A stretch of 64,000 nucleotides of DNA, from positions 124,001 to 188,000 of the forward strand of contig NZ_JACNMU010000001.1 of assembly GCF_014901205.1 (NCBI RefSeq). The letters are read 5' to 3'. Of the stretch, positions 9,660 through 18,254 are shown in pieces. Position 1 is the first letter of the stretch, and the number at the start of each line of letters is the position of its first letter. The notes below the pieces were generated by a model. The model saw only the letters and a list, made by a program, of their open reading frames with translations. It ran no database searches and was not told where the DNA came from. A program made the position numbers and the translations under genes. The DNA is from Meridianimarinicoccus sp. MJW13 (GTDB lineage Bacteria > Pseudomonadota > Alphaproteobacteria > Rhodobacterales > Rhodobacteraceae).

Positions 9660-9959
9660 TCAGGCCAGCACATCGGCCCAGTCGGAATGCTTGCGGAATT
9701 GCGCGGCGGCGAAGGGGCACAGCGGGGTGATCTTCAGTCCCGCCGCCCGCGCCTCGGCCACCGCATGGGCCACCAGCGCCACCCCGACCCCCTGCCCGCG
9801 ATAGGCATCGGGCACCTCGGTGTGGTCGAGGATGATCTGATGCGCACCCAGCTTGGACCAGGTCAGTTCGGCCTCGGGCTGATCGGGACCGCTGCGATAG
9901 CTGTAGCGGCCCTTGCTGTCGGTCTCGTGAACATGGATGTCCTTGGGGTCGATCTGCAT
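9660..9959 (-). CDS. small GNAT-family N-acetyltransferase (YidJ/GTN type)
   Basis: A 99-residue protein of the short N-acetyltransferase group (N-acetyltransf_CG-like). The central region has HTEVPDAYRGQGVGVALV, with the RGQGVG acetyl-CoA pyrophosphate loop. The C-terminal LKITPLCPFAAAQFRKH carries the CP-x-A-x-F-x-xH signature of this subfamily. The ATG at 9959 follows AAAGGAG, so the longer upstream reading is unlikely. The stop lies 15 bases from the pirin start, suggesting co-transcription. The acceptor substrate is unknown. Confidence 0.82.
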   Translation of the reverse strand: MQIDPKDIHVHETDSKGRYSYRSGPDQPEAELTWSKLGAHQIILDHTEVPDAYRGQGVGVALVAHAVAEARAAGLKITPLCPFAAAQFRKHSDWADVLA

Positions 9960-10057
9960 GCCGGGGCTCCTTTGATGATGGGACAAAGATAGCGGCAGGA
10001 TCTGCGCAGGGTAGAGCGAAGACTCCACCGCCGCTGTTCACCGACGCACAGTGGCCT

Positions 10058-11506
10058 CTAGTCGTCGTGGAAGGCCGCGCCCGAGATCGACTTCACTGCC
10101 TGATACCCGCGAATGCCCCACAAGCCGGCCTCGCGGCCAACGCCCGAGGATTTCCGCCCCCCGAAGGGCGCGCCCGCGGCCCGCGACTGGCCGTTGACCT
10201 GGACCATCCCGACCTGAAGCGCCCGCGCCACGCGATCGGCCCGTTCGGGGCTGCCGGTCTGAAGATAGCCCGCCAGTCCGAAGTCCGAATTGTTGGCCAG
10301 TGCAATCGCCTCGGCCTCGTCGTCAAAAGGCGTCATCGTCAGCACCGGGCCGAAGATCTCTTCCTGAAAGATGCGCATTTGCGGCGTCACATCGGCAAAC
10401 ACCGTGGGACGGGCATAAAACCCCCCGTCCAGACCGGCGGGCAATCCTTCGCCCCCGGCAATGCACCGTGCACCTTCGGACCGGCCAAGCGCGATGTAGG
10501 ATTGCACCCGCTGCCACTGGGCCGCGCTGACCAGCGGGCCGATATGGGCGCCGTTGGCATCGGGGCGGCCAACATCGGTGTCACGAGCGGCCTCGGCGGC
10601 CAGAGCGACCGCCTGGTCGTAGACCGACCGTTCCACCAGCATCCGCGAGGCCGCGTTGCAGGATTGCCCGGCGTTGCGCATGCAATGGGCCATCCCCTGC
10701 TGGATCGCCACCGGCAGATCGCAATCGGCAAACAGCAGGTTGGGCGATTTCCCCCCCAGTTCCAGGATCGTGCGCTTGAACCCCGGCGCGGCGGCGGCGG
10801 CAATGGCCTGCCCGGCACCCGTGGACCCGGTGAAGGACACCACGCGAATGGCGTGCGCGCCCACCAGCGCGGCGCCGGATTCGGCCCCGCCCAGAACAAG
10901 GTTGAACACCCCCGGCGGTGTGCCCGCCTCGGCCATGCATTCGGCAAACAGAACCCCCGTGCGCGACGACAGTTCCGAAGGTTTCAGCACCATCGGACAT
11001 CCGGCCAGAAGGGCAGCCCCCACTTTCAGCACCACCTGGTTCAATGGCCAGTTCCACGGCGTGATCAGTGCGGCCGGACCCAGGGCCTCATAGCGCACCC
11101 GATGTTCGGGGCTGTCGGGGGCAACGGCCTGGTCGTCGCTTGCGGCGTCTGCGGCGGCCAGGGTGGCCTGCAGATGTCCCAGTGCCGCGCCGACCTGCTG
11201 CTTTCGGGCGAAGTCTACCGGCGCGCCGATCTCGTCCGAAATCAGGGCGGTGAAATCCCCCTCGCGCCGGGCCACGGCCTCCAGCAGGCGGCGCATCAGG
11301 TCCAGCCGGGCGGGCTTGGGCGACCCTTCCCAGCCACTGGCGGCGGCGGCGGCCACGGCACGGGCCACGTCGTCGCGGGTGGACACCGGCATCGGCGCCC
11401 GCGCCTGCCCGGTTGCCGGATCGCATTGGGCGATGGCAGGCATGCCTTCCGGTACGCTCCAGTCTCCGCCGATGTACTGCCGGAAATCCGGCGTTGCCCC
11501 TGTCAC
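10058..11506 (-). CDS. aldehyde dehydrogenase family protein
   Basis: An NAD(P)-dependent aldehyde dehydrogenase of 482 residues, full length. It shows the oxyanion Asn152 in TPWNWPLNQ, Lys175 in the cofactor site, FTGSTGAGQAI, the general base Glu249 in LELGGKSPN, and the nucleophile Cys283 in NAGQSCNAASR. The C-terminal PFGGRKSSGVGREAG motif is also intact. Specificity cannot be deduced; the sequence resembles broad-range bacterial ALDHs. It is monocistronic or nearly so, and its start faces away from the exported hypothetical gene on the other side. Confidence 0.88.
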   Translation of the reverse strand: MTGATPDFRQYIGGDWSVPEGMPAIAQCDPATGQARAPMPVSTRDDVARAVAAAAASGWEGSPKPARLDLMRRLLEAVARREGDFTALISDEIGAPVDFARKQQVGAALGHLQATLAAADAASDDQAVAPDSPEHRVRYEALGPAALITPWNWPLNQVVLKVGAALLAGCPMVLKPSELSSRTGVLFAECMAEAGTPPGVFNLVLGGAESGAALVGAHAIRVVSFTGSTGAGQAIAAAAAPGFKRTILELGGKSPNLLFADCDLPVAIQQGMAHCMRNAGQSCNAASRMLVERSVYDQAVALAAEAARDTDVGRPDANGAHIGPLVSAAQWQRVQSYIALGRSEGARCIAGGEGLPAGLDGGFYARPTVFADVTPQMRIFQEEIFGPVLTMTPFDDEAEAIALANNSDFGLAGYLQTGSPERADRVARALQVGMVQVNGQSRAAGAPFGGRKSSGVGREAGLWGIRGYQAVKSISGAAFHDD

Positions 11507-11698
11507 GTCCTATGCCCCTTGCCCGCCATGAAACGCCCACGCGACCCCGGCGCACCGCGGGTCAGCAGCACAGCTATACAGGGACCGGCGGGAAGGAGCC
11601 ACCACCCGTGAACATGGCCCAAGGGATCAAACGGCCCCAAGACAGGTTGCGCCAAAGCGCCTAGACTGGGCGGAAACTCCCCCTGCCCCGGAGGCCCG

Positions 11699-12202
11699 AT
11701 GTTCCGCATTCCCATCGCCCTTGGCCTAGCCGCCTGCAGCACGCTCGCAGCGGCCCAACCATACGAGCATTGGTCCGACAACGGCGCGTGGCAGATCCTT
11801 GTCGATCCGGCGAGGGGACCGGCCTGTCTGGCGCAAAAGACCTTCGATGATGGCACGCTGGTGCAGCTTGGTGCCGTGCCGGTGCAGGAGGGCGGGTTTT
11901 TCGCCGCCTACAACCCGGCCTGGACCGATATCAAGGCAGGCGACGAGGGCACGCTGACCTTCGACTTCGGGGATGCGCGATTTGCCGGGGAGGTTGTTGG
12001 CCAGATCCATGACGGCACCCCCGGCGGCTATGCCTTCTTCGACAATCCCGCCTTCCTGACCGAATTCGCCAAGCGGCAGGAGGTGACAGTTTCCGGCGAG
12101 GGCGGTCATCGCATCCGCCTGGATCTGACCGGCACCAGCAAGACCATCGACGCGGTGCTGGCGTGCCAGAAGGCACAGCCCGCGCCGCATCTGGCGAAAT
12201 AG
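11699..12202 (+). CDS. exported hypothetical protein
   Basis: A 167-residue protein I do not recognise. The first 19 residues form a Sec signal peptide ending in AAA-QP. The mature part is a small beta-rich domain with only two Cys (one in GPACLAQK, one near the C-terminus in VLACQK), which could form a disulfide. The start follows CGGAGG at a good distance. It converges with the AsmA gene, leaving 4 bases between stop codons. A periplasmic location is inferred from the signal peptide. Confidence 0.6.
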   Translation: MFRIPIALGLAACSTLAAAQPYEHWSDNGAWQILVDPARGPACLAQKTFDDGTLVQLGAVPVQEGGFFAAYNPAWTDIKAGDEGTLTFDFGDARFAGEVVGQIHDGTPGGYAFFDNPAFLTEFAKRQEVTVSGEGGHRIRLDLTGTSKTIDAVLACQKAQPAPHLAK

Positions 12203-12206
12203 GCCC

Positions 12207-14948
12207 CTACTGCAACTGGTAGATGTCCGGCACGCAGGGCTTGCGGTCGGCGGGCATCTTGTCGGCGCCATCGGCGCGCCGGCTGCGCGCTCCGCCGGCC
12301 TGCAGGTTGACCTGCGGATCGGTCAGCTTGCCGGTCACATCGATGGGCCAGGCACTGCGATCCAGCGGCTTGCCCACCGGGCGCGGTTCGGCCCGCACCG
12401 AAATCGTGTTGCGAAGCCAGTCGATGCTGCCCCTGGCAACCACCTGCACCCGCGTCGTCTCGGCCACCAGCCGGTCCGAGGACACGCGGCCCGCATCGAT
12501 GCGCAACGGTGCGCGGACGCAGACGATCCTGGTGGCGCTGTGCCGCAATTCCGGCGAAAACAGCCAGGGCACAACACCCAGACCCGCCAGTTCCAGCAGG
12601 CTGGTGGCGATGTGCCCCTCGGCCATCGAGATCGTGGCGCTGCCCCGCATCGTGTTCAGGAAGGTGTCAAGCGAACTGATGTTGCCGCGCAGGTTCAGCG
12701 GTCCGCCAAGGGTGCCATCGGCATCCAGTTTCACCCCGGCCACCGAGAGAAGATGTTGGAGGTCCCAGCCACGCGTGCTGCCCGACACCGACAAGTACTT
12801 CGGCGCGTTCACCAGATCCGAGGCAAGGTCGAGGTTGAAGTATCCCCCGCCATAGGACACCTCAAGCGGGCCAAGGCTGGCCTGACCCTTGCGTGCTTTC
12901 AGGGTGCTGGATACCGAGGACACCCCCCGCTGGCCGGTGATCTTGCGAATGTCCACGGCGATGTCGACATCGGCTTCGGTCAACAGGGTTTCGGGGTCCA
13001 GAAGGTTTGGCGCGTCCCTGTCGGGCAGCACCAGCGGCTGCACGTTGGCGTCGTCTTTCGGCAGGACCAGTGGCTGCACCGCGTTGTCATCCTTGGGCAG
13101 AACCAGCGGTTGCACCTTGGGCTTGCGGTCCTTCTTGATAAGGGTGACCAACTCGACGACCGCCGCCAGCGTGTCCTGAAATGTGTCGATGCGGACAAGA
13201 TCGCTGTGCAGGGATCCGCGCACCACCGGAACATGCCGCGCGATGCTGGTGTCAAGCATCGCCTTCAGATGCGAGTTGCCATTGGCCAGCCCCAAGGTGC
13301 TGGTGAAGGCCGTCCCGTTGCCCTTTACGCTGGCGGTCAGATCCAGCGCCCCGGCGTCGATCACCTTCAGATCCAGCGCGGACAGCAGCCGCGCCGTATC
13401 GGCCACTGACAGATCCATGTCGACGTCGATGCCTTCCAGATCCGTCACATCGCCCAACCGGGCCGACAGGGTCATATCCCACAGATCGGTGCCCGAGGTC
13501 TGCGCCTTCAACTCGGACAGGCTGAGATCGCCTGCGGTGTCGTCGATCTTGAACACCGCCTCGACCCGGCCCATCAAGCCTGCCTGAACTGGAGTGAGAT
13601 CGGGCAGCAGCAGCGTCGCCGCGCCGGCCAGCTTGCCGTGAAAGGCAAGGTCATCCAGTTGCAGCACGTCATGGATATAGCCGCTGGCATCAAGGATCGG
13701 CGCATCAACCGGACCGGCCTTCAGCGAGATGCCATCCATGGCCAGCCGCCCATCGGGCGTTCTGTAGATCTTTTCGATCCGGGCGGGACCAAGTCGTTCC
13801 AGCCCGTTGTCAAAAGCGTTGGTCTGGAATTCGAGATTGCGCACTTCGAAGTCTTGGCCTTGCCCGACGATATGCGCCTCGAACCCGGCCAGCCTGATAT
13901 CCCGGACCAGCCCTGCGGGCGGGGGCGGGCGTTTTTCCGGATGCAGACGCCCCGCAATCACCAGATCCAGACCCTGCCCGCGTGCCAGATCCGCGATACT
14001 GCCCGTCGCGGTCAGCATCTGCCCTTCCGAAAAATCGATGCTGGCGGCAAGGTTGGCGACCTTCACGTGTCCGGCCTGGCTTTCCACATCGGCCGACAGC
14101 TTGCCGTCGCCCTCCAGCACGCGCTGCAGCTTCAGCACTTCCAGAAGATCGCCAATGTCGCCGGTCTTCAGATCGAAGGTCGCGCGAAACCCGCCCCCCG
14201 CCGCGGCGGGCATCGGCTGGCCGTCAAAGGACATGGTCAGATCGCCGAAGGTCGCCGCCGTGGTGAAGGGCGCGCCTTGCGGATAGTTGCCCGAAATCCC
14301 GAAGGTGTGGCCGTTGATAAGACCCTTGCTGCTCAACCCGACCCGGCGGCCTCCGTCCAGTTGTGCCAGTGACAGGGTGTCGAGATCGAAGTCGAAGCTG
14401 AACCCGGAATTCGCATCGTCGACCTTCAACCCGACCGAGGTGAACAGGGCCGTGCGCCCACTCAGGAACGACAGGATACCCTTGCCGTCCCTGGAGTTGA
14501 CCGGGGTGCCGGACGTGTCCAATTGCCTGGCCTTGTCAGCCAGATCTGCAGCCGATGGGGTCCAGCTTGTCGTGCCGTCCGCTTGCGTCAACAGGTTGAT
14601 CTGGGCGCCCTTCACAACCAGATTGTCCAGACCTGGCTGCCCCCGCGCCATGGCGATGAGATCAAGGTCGAACTCCATCAGGTCAAGCCGCGCAAGGTTG
14701 ATGCCCGTGATGTTCTGGCTCGGGATTTCGACCCCGGCCAGATAGAAGTGGCTCGTGGGGGCCAGCAGGACACGCACGTCCTTTGTGACCACAAGAGGCT
14801 GGCCGATCGCGATGCTCAACCGGTCTTCGACAAACGCCCGGCGCTGGGGCGAGAACAGCGCGGATTCCAGCAGCAGCCATCCCAGCGCCGACAGCAGGAC
14901 AAGAAAGCCCAGAAGCCCCAGACCGAGGCGCGGCAACAGTCTTCGCAT
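12207..14948 (-). CDS. AsmA family protein
   Basis: A 913-residue AsmA-type protein. An N-terminal membrane anchor (RRLLPRLGLGLLGFLVLLSA) is followed by a long periplasmic beta-rich domain. The C-terminal AsmA_2-type segment includes GGPLNLRGNISS and the conserved GSIDWLRNTISVRAEPRPVG. Such proteins form bridge-like grooves implicated in lipid traffic to the outer membrane. Around residues 610-655 a 12-13-residue unit reading VQPLVLPKDD is repeated three times. The ATG at 14948 has a GGGGAGG ribosome-binding site and puts the anchor at the terminus, so the longer upstream reading is rejected. Confidence 0.85.
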   Translation of the reverse strand: MRRLLPRLGLGLLGFLVLLSALGWLLLESALFSPQRRAFVEDRLSIAIGQPLVVTKDVRVLLAPTSHFYLAGVEIPSQNITGINLARLDLMEFDLDLIAMARGQPGLDNLVVKGAQINLLTQADGTTSWTPSAADLADKARQLDTSGTPVNSRDGKGILSFLSGRTALFTSVGLKVDDANSGFSFDFDLDTLSLAQLDGGRRVGLSSKGLINGHTFGISGNYPQGAPFTTAATFGDLTMSFDGQPMPAAAGGGFRATFDLKTGDIGDLLEVLKLQRVLEGDGKLSADVESQAGHVKVANLAASIDFSEGQMLTATGSIADLARGQGLDLVIAGRLHPEKRPPPPAGLVRDIRLAGFEAHIVGQGQDFEVRNLEFQTNAFDNGLERLGPARIEKIYRTPDGRLAMDGISLKAGPVDAPILDASGYIHDVLQLDDLAFHGKLAGAATLLLPDLTPVQAGLMGRVEAVFKIDDTAGDLSLSELKAQTSGTDLWDMTLSARLGDVTDLEGIDVDMDLSVADTARLLSALDLKVIDAGALDLTASVKGNGTAFTSTLGLANGNSHLKAMLDTSIARHVPVVRGSLHSDLVRIDTFQDTLAAVVELVTLIKKDRKPKVQPLVLPKDDNAVQPLVLPKDDANVQPLVLPDRDAPNLLDPETLLTEADVDIAVDIRKITGQRGVSSVSSTLKARKGQASLGPLEVSYGGGYFNLDLASDLVNAPKYLSVSGSTRGWDLQHLLSVAGVKLDADGTLGGPLNLRGNISSLDTFLNTMRGSATISMAEGHIATSLLELAGLGVVPWLFSPELRHSATRIVCVRAPLRIDAGRVSSDRLVAETTRVQVVARGSIDWLRNTISVRAEPRPVGKPLDRSAWPIDVTGKLTDPQVNLQAGGARSRRADGADKMPADRKPCVPDIYQLQ

Positions 14949-15078
14949 GGCCCTCCCCGTCTGTGTTCGGACAGCTGACATACAGGACATATAATCCCGC
15001 AATGGACCGCGCCACAGAAACACGCCGGCCCAGGGGCCACACGTCAGCGCATCTTGCCTTGGGTACGCCCAAAAGGCA

Positions 15079-15108
15079 GGCGGCGCCCCGAAACCTCGGG
15101 ACGCCGCC
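15079..15108 (-). terminator. probable terminator of the GMC dehydrogenase operon
   Basis: A strong hairpin lies just past the GMC stop codon. A 7-bp GGCGGCG/CGCCGCC stem and a 4-bp CCCG/CGGG inner stem are separated by one mismatch. In the leftward direction it is followed only by a short TTTT, so termination may be imperfect. Confidence 0.55.
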
Positions 15109-15129
15109 GTTAATCATTCCAAGGCCCGA

Positions 15130-16701
15130 TCAGAGCGCGCCGCGCGACATCTCTCCGGCGATATGGTCGGCCTGACGGATGGCCAGCGCCACGATGGTCA
15201 GGGTCGGGTTCTCGGCAGCACCGGTGGTGAACTGCGAGCCATCCGACACGAACAGGTTGGCAATGTCATGGGTCTGGCCCCAGCGGTTCACCACGCCATC
15301 GCGCGGATTCTCGGACATGCGGTTGGTGCCCAGGTTGTGCGTCGACGGATAGGGCGGGGTCGGGAAGACGCGGGTTGCGCCCACCGCCTCATAAACGGCG
15401 ATGCCCCGCGCATAGGCATGGTTGCGCATGGCGATGTCGTTGGGGTGATCGTCGAAATGCACATTCGCCACCGGCAGCCCGTACTGGTCGGTCACGTCCA
15501 TGTTCAGCGTGACGCGGTTGGTTTCCTGCGGCATGTCTTCGCCGACAATCCACATGCCGGCCATGTTCTCGTAACTGTCCAGCGCGGTTGTGAACTCGCG
15601 TCCCCAGGCACCGGGATCAAGGAACGCCGCCATGAACGGCAGGCCCAGGCTGAGGGTTTCCAGTTCGTACCCGCCGACGAAGCCACGCGACGGATCGTGC
15701 CGCGCCTCGTCCTGGATGATGCCCGCCATGGTGGTGCCTCGCCACATGCGCACCGGCTTGTCGAAGGTCGCATAGACCGATCCGGTCATGTGCCGCATGT
15801 AGTTGCGCCCCACCTGCCCCGAGCTGTTGGCCAGCCCGTCCGGGAACATTTCCGAGGCCGAGTTCAGCAGCAGGCGCGGCGATTCGAACGAGTTGCCCGC
15901 CACGCAGACGATCCGCGCCTTCTGCATCTGCAGATTGCCGTCCGCATCGTAGTATTCCACGCCGGTGACCTTGCCGGTGTCGTCGTGCAGGATGCGGGCC
16001 ACATGGGCGCGCTCGCGCACTTCCAGGTTGCCGGTGGCCTCGCCCGCCGGAATGTCGGTATAGGCCGACGACCATTTGGCGCCCCATTTGCAGCCTTGAA
16101 AGCAGAACCCGGTCTGCTGGCACGGCGTCCGGTCGCCGTCGTCATGGGACATGATCGCCATCCGGCCGGTGTGCACTTCTTCATAGCCAAGCGCCTTGGC
16201 GCCAGCTTCGAACACCTTGTAGTTGTTGTTGCCGGGCAGTCCTGGCCAGCCATTGGTGCGGGTCACGCCCAGCTTCTTCTCGGCCAGATCGTACCAGGGC
16301 GCCATCTCGGCGCCGTCGATGGGCCAGTCCAGAAGGTTGGCACCCTGCACGTCGCCATAGGTGGTCTTTGCCTTCCATTCGTAATCCTGGAACCGCAGCG
16401 AGGCCCCGGCCCAATGAGTGGTAGTACCGCCGACGGCCTTGACGATCCACGCGGGAAGCCCGCTGAAATCCTTGGCGACGCGCCAGTCGCCCGACGTGGT
16501 GCGCGGATCGGTCCAGGCCAACTGCCCGAAGCTTTCCCATTCGTCATTGACGTAGTCTTCCGGCAGATAGCGTCCGCCCGCTTCCAGCGCGACGACGCTG
16601 ACGCCCTTCTGCGCCAGTTCGTTGGCCAGAACGCCCCCGCCCGCGCCGGTGCCGATGATGACGACGACGCTGTCGTCGGTCAGATCAAAAGGTGCAGCCA
16701 T
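15130..16701 (-). CDS. GMC oxidoreductase, gluconate/sugar dehydrogenase large-subunit type
   Basis: A glucose-methanol-choline flavoprotein of 523 residues. IIGTGAGGGVLANEL binds FAD, VKAVGGTTTHWAG is the GMC loop, and the catalytic His is in STHNLGTNRM with Asn in GAAENPTLTI near the C-terminus. The Cys-rich motif CQQTGFCFQGCKWGAK is typical of membrane-associated GMC dehydrogenases. No signal peptide is present; such subunits are co-exported with a Tat-bearing partner, which is encoded 21 bases upstream. The electron acceptor is probably a cytochrome c, but none is encoded here. The substrate is unknown. Confidence 0.85.
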   Translation of the reverse strand: MAAPFDLTDDSVVVIIGTGAGGGVLANELAQKGVSVVALEAGGRYLPEDYVNDEWESFGQLAWTDPRTTSGDWRVAKDFSGLPAWIVKAVGGTTTHWAGASLRFQDYEWKAKTTYGDVQGANLLDWPIDGAEMAPWYDLAEKKLGVTRTNGWPGLPGNNNYKVFEAGAKALGYEEVHTGRMAIMSHDDGDRTPCQQTGFCFQGCKWGAKWSSAYTDIPAGEATGNLEVRERAHVARILHDDTGKVTGVEYYDADGNLQMQKARIVCVAGNSFESPRLLLNSASEMFPDGLANSSGQVGRNYMRHMTGSVYATFDKPVRMWRGTTMAGIIQDEARHDPSRGFVGGYELETLSLGLPFMAAFLDPGAWGREFTTALDSYENMAGMWIVGEDMPQETNRVTLNMDVTDQYGLPVANVHFDDHPNDIAMRNHAYARGIAVYEAVGATRVFPTPPYPSTHNLGTNRMSENPRDGVVNRWGQTHDIANLFVSDGSQFTTGAAENPTLTIVALAIRQADHIAGEMSRGAL

Positions 16702-16722
16702 GTTCGTGTCCTCCCAGGTGGC

Positions 16723-17247
16723 TCACAGCCAGTTGATGTCGTTGAAACCGCGGTCGATGTAGCCGCCTTGCTCGTAAGAGGCGCCCTCATAGCCAAAGAT
16801 CGGCCAGACCGCTTTCTGGTTATAAAGCCCGGTGACCAGCCCGCCCCGGATCTGCTGGAAGAAGGCGCTGTCCTCGATCCCCCGCAGGATGTCGACACGG
16901 TCGCGCTCCCAACCGGTATCGAGGTACGAGCCAAAGCCCTTGCCACGGGCGGCGGCATCCAGCGCGGCAATGCCCGCTTCGATCGCCGGCGCGGCCTCGG
17001 GGGTGTCATAGCCGCTGACGGCCAGTACGTAGAATTCGTCGCCAACCTTGTCGTGGGGATAGATATCGCGCGCCATCTGCACCAGCGTGGCGAAGGTTTG
17101 CGGCTGCAGGGCTTGCACTTCACGGGCCCAGGCTGCATCCGCCGCGGCGATGAACCCGCCGCCGACCGCGAAACCTGTGCCAAGGATCGCGGCATTCGAC
17201 AGCAATTGCCGCCGGGTCATGCCCCTTGGGGTTTTGGGGGTGTTCAT
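16723..17247 (-). CDS. gluconate 2-dehydrogenase subunit 3 family protein (Tat-exported)
   Basis: A 174-residue small subunit. The N-terminus MTRRQLLSN followed by a hydrophobic stretch is a twin-arginine signal (TRRQLL). The mature part has LVQMARDIYPHDKVGDEFY, typical of gluconate dehydrogenase subunit 3. It probably pairs with the FAD subunit encoded immediately downstream and carries it through the Tat pathway. The ATG at 17247 follows GGAGGAGAAG and directly precedes the Tat motif, so it is preferred to a further upstream ATG. Confidence 0.82.
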   Translation of the reverse strand: MNTPKTPRGMTRRQLLSNAAILGTGFAVGGGFIAAADAAWAREVQALQPQTFATLVQMARDIYPHDKVGDEFYVLAVSGYDTPEAAPAIEAGIAALDAAARGKGFGSYLDTGWERDRVDILRGIEDSAFFQQIRGGLVTGLYNQKAVWPIFGYEGASYEQGGYIDRGFNDINWL

Positions 17248-17315
17248 GGTCTTCTCCTCCTCATAAGCCATGGTCGGCCCGCGATCCGGCGCGGGCCATC
17301 GGTGTCGATGTCAGG

Positions 17316-17711
17316 TCACTTGAACCGGCCGCCGCGCTCCAGCACTTCGATCTGATAGCCATCGGGGTCGGCGACGAAGAAGAACCTGGCAAACCGCGTG
17401 CCGCCCGGCGCGAACTCCACCAGTTTGCGGGGGTTCAGGCCTTCGGCTTCGAACCGGGCGTGTTCGGCATCGATGTCTTCGACCGACACCGCCAGATGGC
17501 CATAACCGTTGCCCAGGTCGTACGGCTCGGTCTGGCCCTTGTTCACGGTCAGTTCGACTTCAAAGTCACTTTCCGCATTGCTGAGATACAGCAGCGTGAA
17601 GGTTTCAAAATCCTGCCGATGCGCCACCTCAAGGCCGAAGGCCCGGCGATAGAAGTCGACGGAACGCGCCTCGTCGAGGACGCGGATCATGGTATGAATG
17701 GCTTTTGCCAC
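17316..17711 (-). CDS. gloA: lactoylglutathione lyase (glyoxalase I)
   Basis: A single-domain vicinal-oxygen-chelate enzyme of 131 residues that converts the methylglyoxal-glutathione hemithioacetal to S-lactoylglutathione. The metal ligands are visible as His6 in AIHTMIRV, Glu in FEVELT, His in GYGHLAVS and Glu in YQIEVLER. The start is GTG, positioned behind AGGAGAG. It is the first gene of a likely three-gene leftward unit with the GMC dehydrogenase genes (68-base gap). The link between them could be handling of reactive carbonyls, but that is inference. Confidence 0.88.
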   Translation of the reverse strand: MAKAIHTMIRVLDEARSVDFYRRAFGLEVAHRQDFETFTLLYLSNAESDFEVELTVNKGQTEPYDLGNGYGHLAVSVEDIDAEHARFEAEGLNPRKLVEFAPGGTRFARFFFVADPDGYQIEVLERGGRFK

Positions 17712-17815
17712 GGATCTCTCCTGAATTGGTCCGGTTGCGGTCCAGTTCAGGATGCCGTGTCGGTCACGGGGCCGGGTAGTAGCCGTTTACTACAGCCCCG
17801 GAAAAGACCGGCGGG

Positions 17816-18121
17816 TCATTCCGCGGCGAAGGCAGTGCCCGTATCGTGATGCGCGTCCGCGGCCGGCTGGGCGACAAACACCAGACAGGCGGTGCGCAGA
17901 AGCGAGGTGAAATTCACCGGCTCGCCGCGGGTTTCCAGCACCTCGGAATGCAATTTCGAAATGAAGGCCGGGGTCGAGACGCCATCGGCCTGGGCAATCT
18001 GGTCAAGGATGTCCCAAAAGGCGTTTTCCAGCCGCAGGCTGGTGCTTTGACCGTTCAGCCGCAGCCTGCGCGTGGTGGATGCGTAGCGGTCCGGGTCTTG
18101 CCCGGCGAAGACTTGGCACAT
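17816..18121 (-). CDS. ribbon-helix-helix domain protein
   Basis: A 101-residue protein of the RHH_4 type (PF13467-like). The core RRLRLNGQSTSLRLENAFWDIL provides the DNA-contacting strand and first helix. The second helix is GVSTPAFISKLHSEVLE, and the tail has NFTSLLRTACLVF. RHH proteins bind DNA as dimers, but members of this small alphaproteobacterial group are uncharacterised as far as I know. No partner toxin is adjacent. It is separated from the stress kinase gene by 133 bases. Confidence 0.7.
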   Translation of the reverse strand: MCQVFAGQDPDRYASTTRRLRLNGQSTSLRLENAFWDILDQIAQADGVSTPAFISKLHSEVLETRGEPVNFTSLLRTACLVFVAQPAADAHHDTGTAFAAE

Positions 18122-18254
18122 GCTGATCCCTCCCTGAAGCGCAGCGCTTGCTGCGGGGAAAGTGTCTCACAGCTTGGCTGCCATTTCCACTCCTCACCAC
18201 GAAGCCGTGAACGCCGGAGCGATCTGCTGCCCCGCGCGGGTGTCGCTGCCGGGA

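Noticed and set aside
15163-17355. A 730-codon open frame on the rightward strand
   Set aside because: It is antisense to the GMC dehydrogenase and its small subunit, both with clear motifs. It is a by-product of GC-rich codon bias and shows His/Arg/Gly-rich composition without a domain.
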